Shown piece by piece: positions 61,883 to 64,000 of a stretch of DNA of 64,000 bases. The notes under the pieces were generated by a model, which did no database searches, was not told where the DNA came from, and was given only the letters and a program-made list of their open reading frames with translations. Source of the stretch: Phycisphaeraceae bacterium. Lineage in GTDB: Bacteria > Planctomycetota > Phycisphaerae > Phycisphaerales > UBA1924. The stretch is taken from assembly GCA_019636795.1 (NCBI GenBank), contig JAHBWW010000003.1, positions 620,001-684,000 on the forward strand, in the 5' to 3' direction. Each line of letters begins with the position of its first letter. The stretch's first letter is position 1. Position numbers and translations under genes: made by a program.

Positions 61883-63916
61883 ATGCGGTGGAGACTCACG
61901 ATACCTACGCGGGTGCAAACCTCCCGTTCTCGAACGGATCCCGCGATCGCCACGGACAACCCAGTTCCTCGTTCGATTTCCCTGCCCGTCATTTCGCGGC
62001 CTCACCCGCTGCGGTTCACTCGCGCACGCATCGGACGGGTACGACGCCGGCGCACCCTGGCACTCGTCTTCCTGCATGTGCTCATCGCCATTCACCTGTT
62101 GCACTGGCTTGCCTTCGGCAAGACCGCGGGAAGGTTTGTGCTCTCCGACGCGATGGAGGCGCTGGAACTGGGTCGATTGAATCCCGGGTTCCTCCTGTTT
62201 GCTGTCGCCGCCATCGTGACGCTCGTGGGCGGCCGCTGGCTTTGCGGATGGGCTTGCCACATGGGGGCGCTTCAGGAGGCGTGCGCCTGGTTGCTCCGCA
62301 AGTGCGGTGTTCGACCACGCCTCCTGCGGGTGCGGGTGCTCGGGTATGTGCCGATCGTGCTCGCCGCCTACATGTTCATCTGGCCGACGCTTCGGCGGGA
62401 CATCCTCGTCCCGCTCCTCATCCGCACTTGGCCCGATGCCGCCTCTTGGCTTGGACCCGCCTCGCGGTTTCCCGGCTTCTCCGTGGCGCTCACCAGTAAC
62501 GACCTCTGGCGCGGGATGCCCAGCGCCTGGATCGCAATCCCGTTCCTCCTCGTGTGCGGCGGCGCGACCGTCTTCTTCCTCGGGGCCCGTGGATTCTGCC
62601 GCTACGGCTGTCCCTATGGCGGCATCTTCAAGCCTCTCGAACACCTTGCGCCCGCACGCATCACCGTGGACCTGGACTCATGTGATGGGTGCGGACAATG
62701 CACGGCCGCGTGCAGTTCTGGAATCAGAGTCCATGAGGAGGTCCGCGCTTTCGGGCGGGTCGTTTCGAGCGATTGCGTCAAAACGCTCGATTGCGTCGCC
62801 GCTTGCCCTCGCGACGCGTTGGCGTTCCGCTTCTCCGCTCCGTCGATCATCCGCGGCAAACCAGTTCACCAGGCTCCTGCGCCTCGCTACGACACGACCC
62901 TCGGCGAGGAACTGCTTGTCCTGGCTGTTTTCATCTTCTCCTTCATGGTGTTGCGGGGTCTCTACGACCTCGTTCCCATGCTCATGGCTGTCGGACTCGC
63001 CCTCTGCGCGGCCGGCATCGCGTGGTTCGCCTGGCGATGCGTGCGGCGTCCCGATGTCAGACTTGCCGGGGTTCAACTTCGCCGAGCAGGCGCGGTGAGA
63101 CCCGCCGGCACACTCTTCATGCTGCTCTTGCTCGTCAGCGCCGTGTTTCTGACGCACTCCGCTACGGTTCGGGCCTTGCACTTGCGGGCGCGAGTGATCG
63201 ACGACCGCGTGCTCGTTCGAGCCGAAGACATGTTCACGCAGCCACAGCCGGCCCTTCCTCCCGCCACGCGCGCTGACGCCGAGCACGCTCTGCGCCTCTA
63301 TCGCACCGGCTCCTCATGGCGACACGGAGGCATCGGACTACTTGATACCTCCCGCGTCCAGGTTCGTATCGCTTGGCTCGAACTGGTCCTGGGCAACATA
63401 ACCGCGGCGGAGGAGGCATTGCGCAGATCTTTCCATGTCGGCGCCGCCACCGACGCCCTGAGCGTCGACCTCGCCCGCCTCCATCTCATGAGGCGGGATC
63501 TGGAAGGTGCTGAAGATGCGATGCGGGAGAGCCTCGCGAACAACGGTTCCTTCATCCAAACCCGGGACATGCTCGCCCGATTGCTCGCCTCTCGTGGCAG
63601 GATCGCCGAGGCTGAACATCTTTTTCAAGCACGCGTCGCGAGCCATCCGGACGACGCCGCTTGTCGTGCCGCGTACGGCTCATTTCTTCTCGTCCAAGGA
63701 AACACCGAGCACGCACAAAGCCAACTTCGAGAAGCGCTCCGGATCGATTCCACAATAGTCCGCGCCTATGTCGATCTTGCAGCCTCGCTCGCGATGGATG
63801 GATCGTCGGTCCAAGCACTCGCGGTGCTGGAAGCTGGTGCAAGTCGAGTGCCTGCGCAAGCCGAGCACTTCGACGCTCTGGCTCGGCATATCCGAGGGCT
63901 GACACCCGGCGAGTAG
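61883..63916 (+). CDS. NosR/NapH-like 4Fe-4S membrane ferredoxin fused to TPR domain
   Basis: 677 residues from the ATG at 61883, with GGAG upstream. About five helices at ~60-250, with cysteines at the membrane face (GGRWLCGWACHMGALQEACA, ARGFCRYGCPYGG). Two ferredoxin clusters follow: CDGCGQCTAACSSG and CVKTLDCVAACP. Further helices at ~335-440. From ~485 to the end are TPR repeats (ADAEHALRLYRTGSSWRHGG, AEAEHLFQARVASHPDDAAC, GNTEHAQSQLREALRIDSTI). NosR/NapH proteins move electrons across or along the membrane in denitrification and nitrate reduction. Fusion to a C-terminal TPR is unusual. It follows the hemerythrin gene; the partner is unknown. The window ends 84 bases later with nothing recognisable. 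Confidence 0.85.
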   Translation: MRWRLTIPTRVQTSRSRTDPAIATDNPVPRSISLPVISRPHPLRFTRARIGRVRRRRTLALVFLHVLIAIHLLHWLAFGKTAGRFVLSDAMEALELGRLNPGFLLFAVAAIVTLVGGRWLCGWACHMGALQEACAWLLRKCGVRPRLLRVRVLGYVPIVLAAYMFIWPTLRRDILVPLLIRTWPDAASWLGPASRFPGFSVALTSNDLWRGMPSAWIAIPFLLVCGGATVFFLGARGFCRYGCPYGGIFKPLEHLAPARITVDLDSCDGCGQCTAACSSGIRVHEEVRAFGRVVSSDCVKTLDCVAACPRDALAFRFSAPSIIRGKPVHQAPAPRYDTTLGEELLVLAVFIFSFMVLRGLYDLVPMLMAVGLALCAAGIAWFAWRCVRRPDVRLAGVQLRRAGAVRPAGTLFMLLLLVSAVFLTHSATVRALHLRARVIDDRVLVRAEDMFTQPQPALPPATRADAEHALRLYRTGSSWRHGGIGLLDTSRVQVRIAWLELVLGNITAAEEALRRSFHVGAATDALSVDLARLHLMRRDLEGAEDAMRESLANNGSFIQTRDMLARLLASRGRIAEAEHLFQARVASHPDDAACRAAYGSFLLVQGNTEHAQSQLREALRIDSTIVRAYVDLAASLAMDGSSVQALAVLEAGASRVPAQAEHFDALARHIRGLTPGE

Positions 63917-64000
63917 TCCCGACCATGCGGCCGCAGAACTCGAGAAGGGCCCTCGCCATTCGGTATATATACGGCACATGACAGGCTTCCATGCGAACGG

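Overview
The window is GC-rich DNA from a Gram-negative planctomycete, most likely of the Phycisphaerae/Phycisphaerales type. The main evidence is four secreted proteins that end in a short dockerin-like tail closing in GCP or GCH (the 'GC-type dockerin'), and two small secreted proteins ending in a PEP-CTERM-like PAPG/PAPS-hydrophobic-RRRR signal. Supporting evidence is a PVC-type cytochrome with DUF1080 and ThuA neighbours, several CPxCG zinc-ribbon membrane proteins, an ECF sigma factor next to a Ser/Thr kinase, and kdsB (Kdo/LPS synthesis). The genus cannot be fixed from the sequence alone.

Layout. 1-6.5 kb: a truncated ThuA/beta-propeller gene, then a minus-strand run of prfB (with its programmed frameshift), a PVC heme-binding dehydrogenase-like protein and a two-domain DUF1080 protein, probably for sugar-derivative breakdown. 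6.6-8.0 kb: an Asp-rich membrane protein, rplT and rpmI. 8.2-8.4 kb: a first 21-bp tandem-repeat array. 8.6-13.9 kb: a complete dissimilatory nitrite-to-ammonia cluster (ccsBA-nrfH-nrfA). 14-20.4 kb: DinG-like helicase, Tat-exported EEP phosphodiesterase, FAH-family enzyme, amidohydrolase and a GT4 glycosyltransferase. 20.5-20.8 kb: a second, unrelated-sequence array with the same 21-bp period. 20.8-26 kb: secreted proteins, including a choice-of-anchor-B dockerin protein and a redoxin/NHL protein. 26-39.97 kb: mostly housekeeping genes (polyprenyl synthase, SAM methyltransferase, tRNA-Leu, kdsB, def, fmt, kinase/sigma pair, mutS, aldo/keto reductase). 40-42.1 kb: tandem PEP-CTERM paralogues. 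42.2-46.2 kb: a sugar ABC importer without its ATPase, with a lipoprotein gene. 46.3-54.7 kb: POT transporter, orphan PAAR protein, GNAT, zinc-ribbon membrane proteins, dockerin proteins, DUF1801, AlkD-like protein and tRNA-Pro. 54.7-57.9 kb: dihydroorotase and a subtilisin-dockerin protease. 57.9-59.25 kb: decayed mobile or defence debris (integrase tail, methyltransferase-like fragment, DUF4011 fragment). 59.25-63.9 kb: nitronate monooxygenase, then a hemerythrin plus NosR/NapH-like ferredoxin-TPR operon preceded by a palindromic operator.

Functional picture: nitrite ammonification with its own cytochrome maturation protein, and possibly an NO- or oxygen-responsive hemerythrin/ferredoxin operon, sits in a background of polymer or sugar scavenging and many sorted extracellular proteins. 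The features least explained by known gene families are the two intergenic 21-bp (heptad-coding) repeat arrays. The next are the inverted-repeat operator at 61.08 kb and the tandem PEP-CTERM pair with near-consensus promoters.
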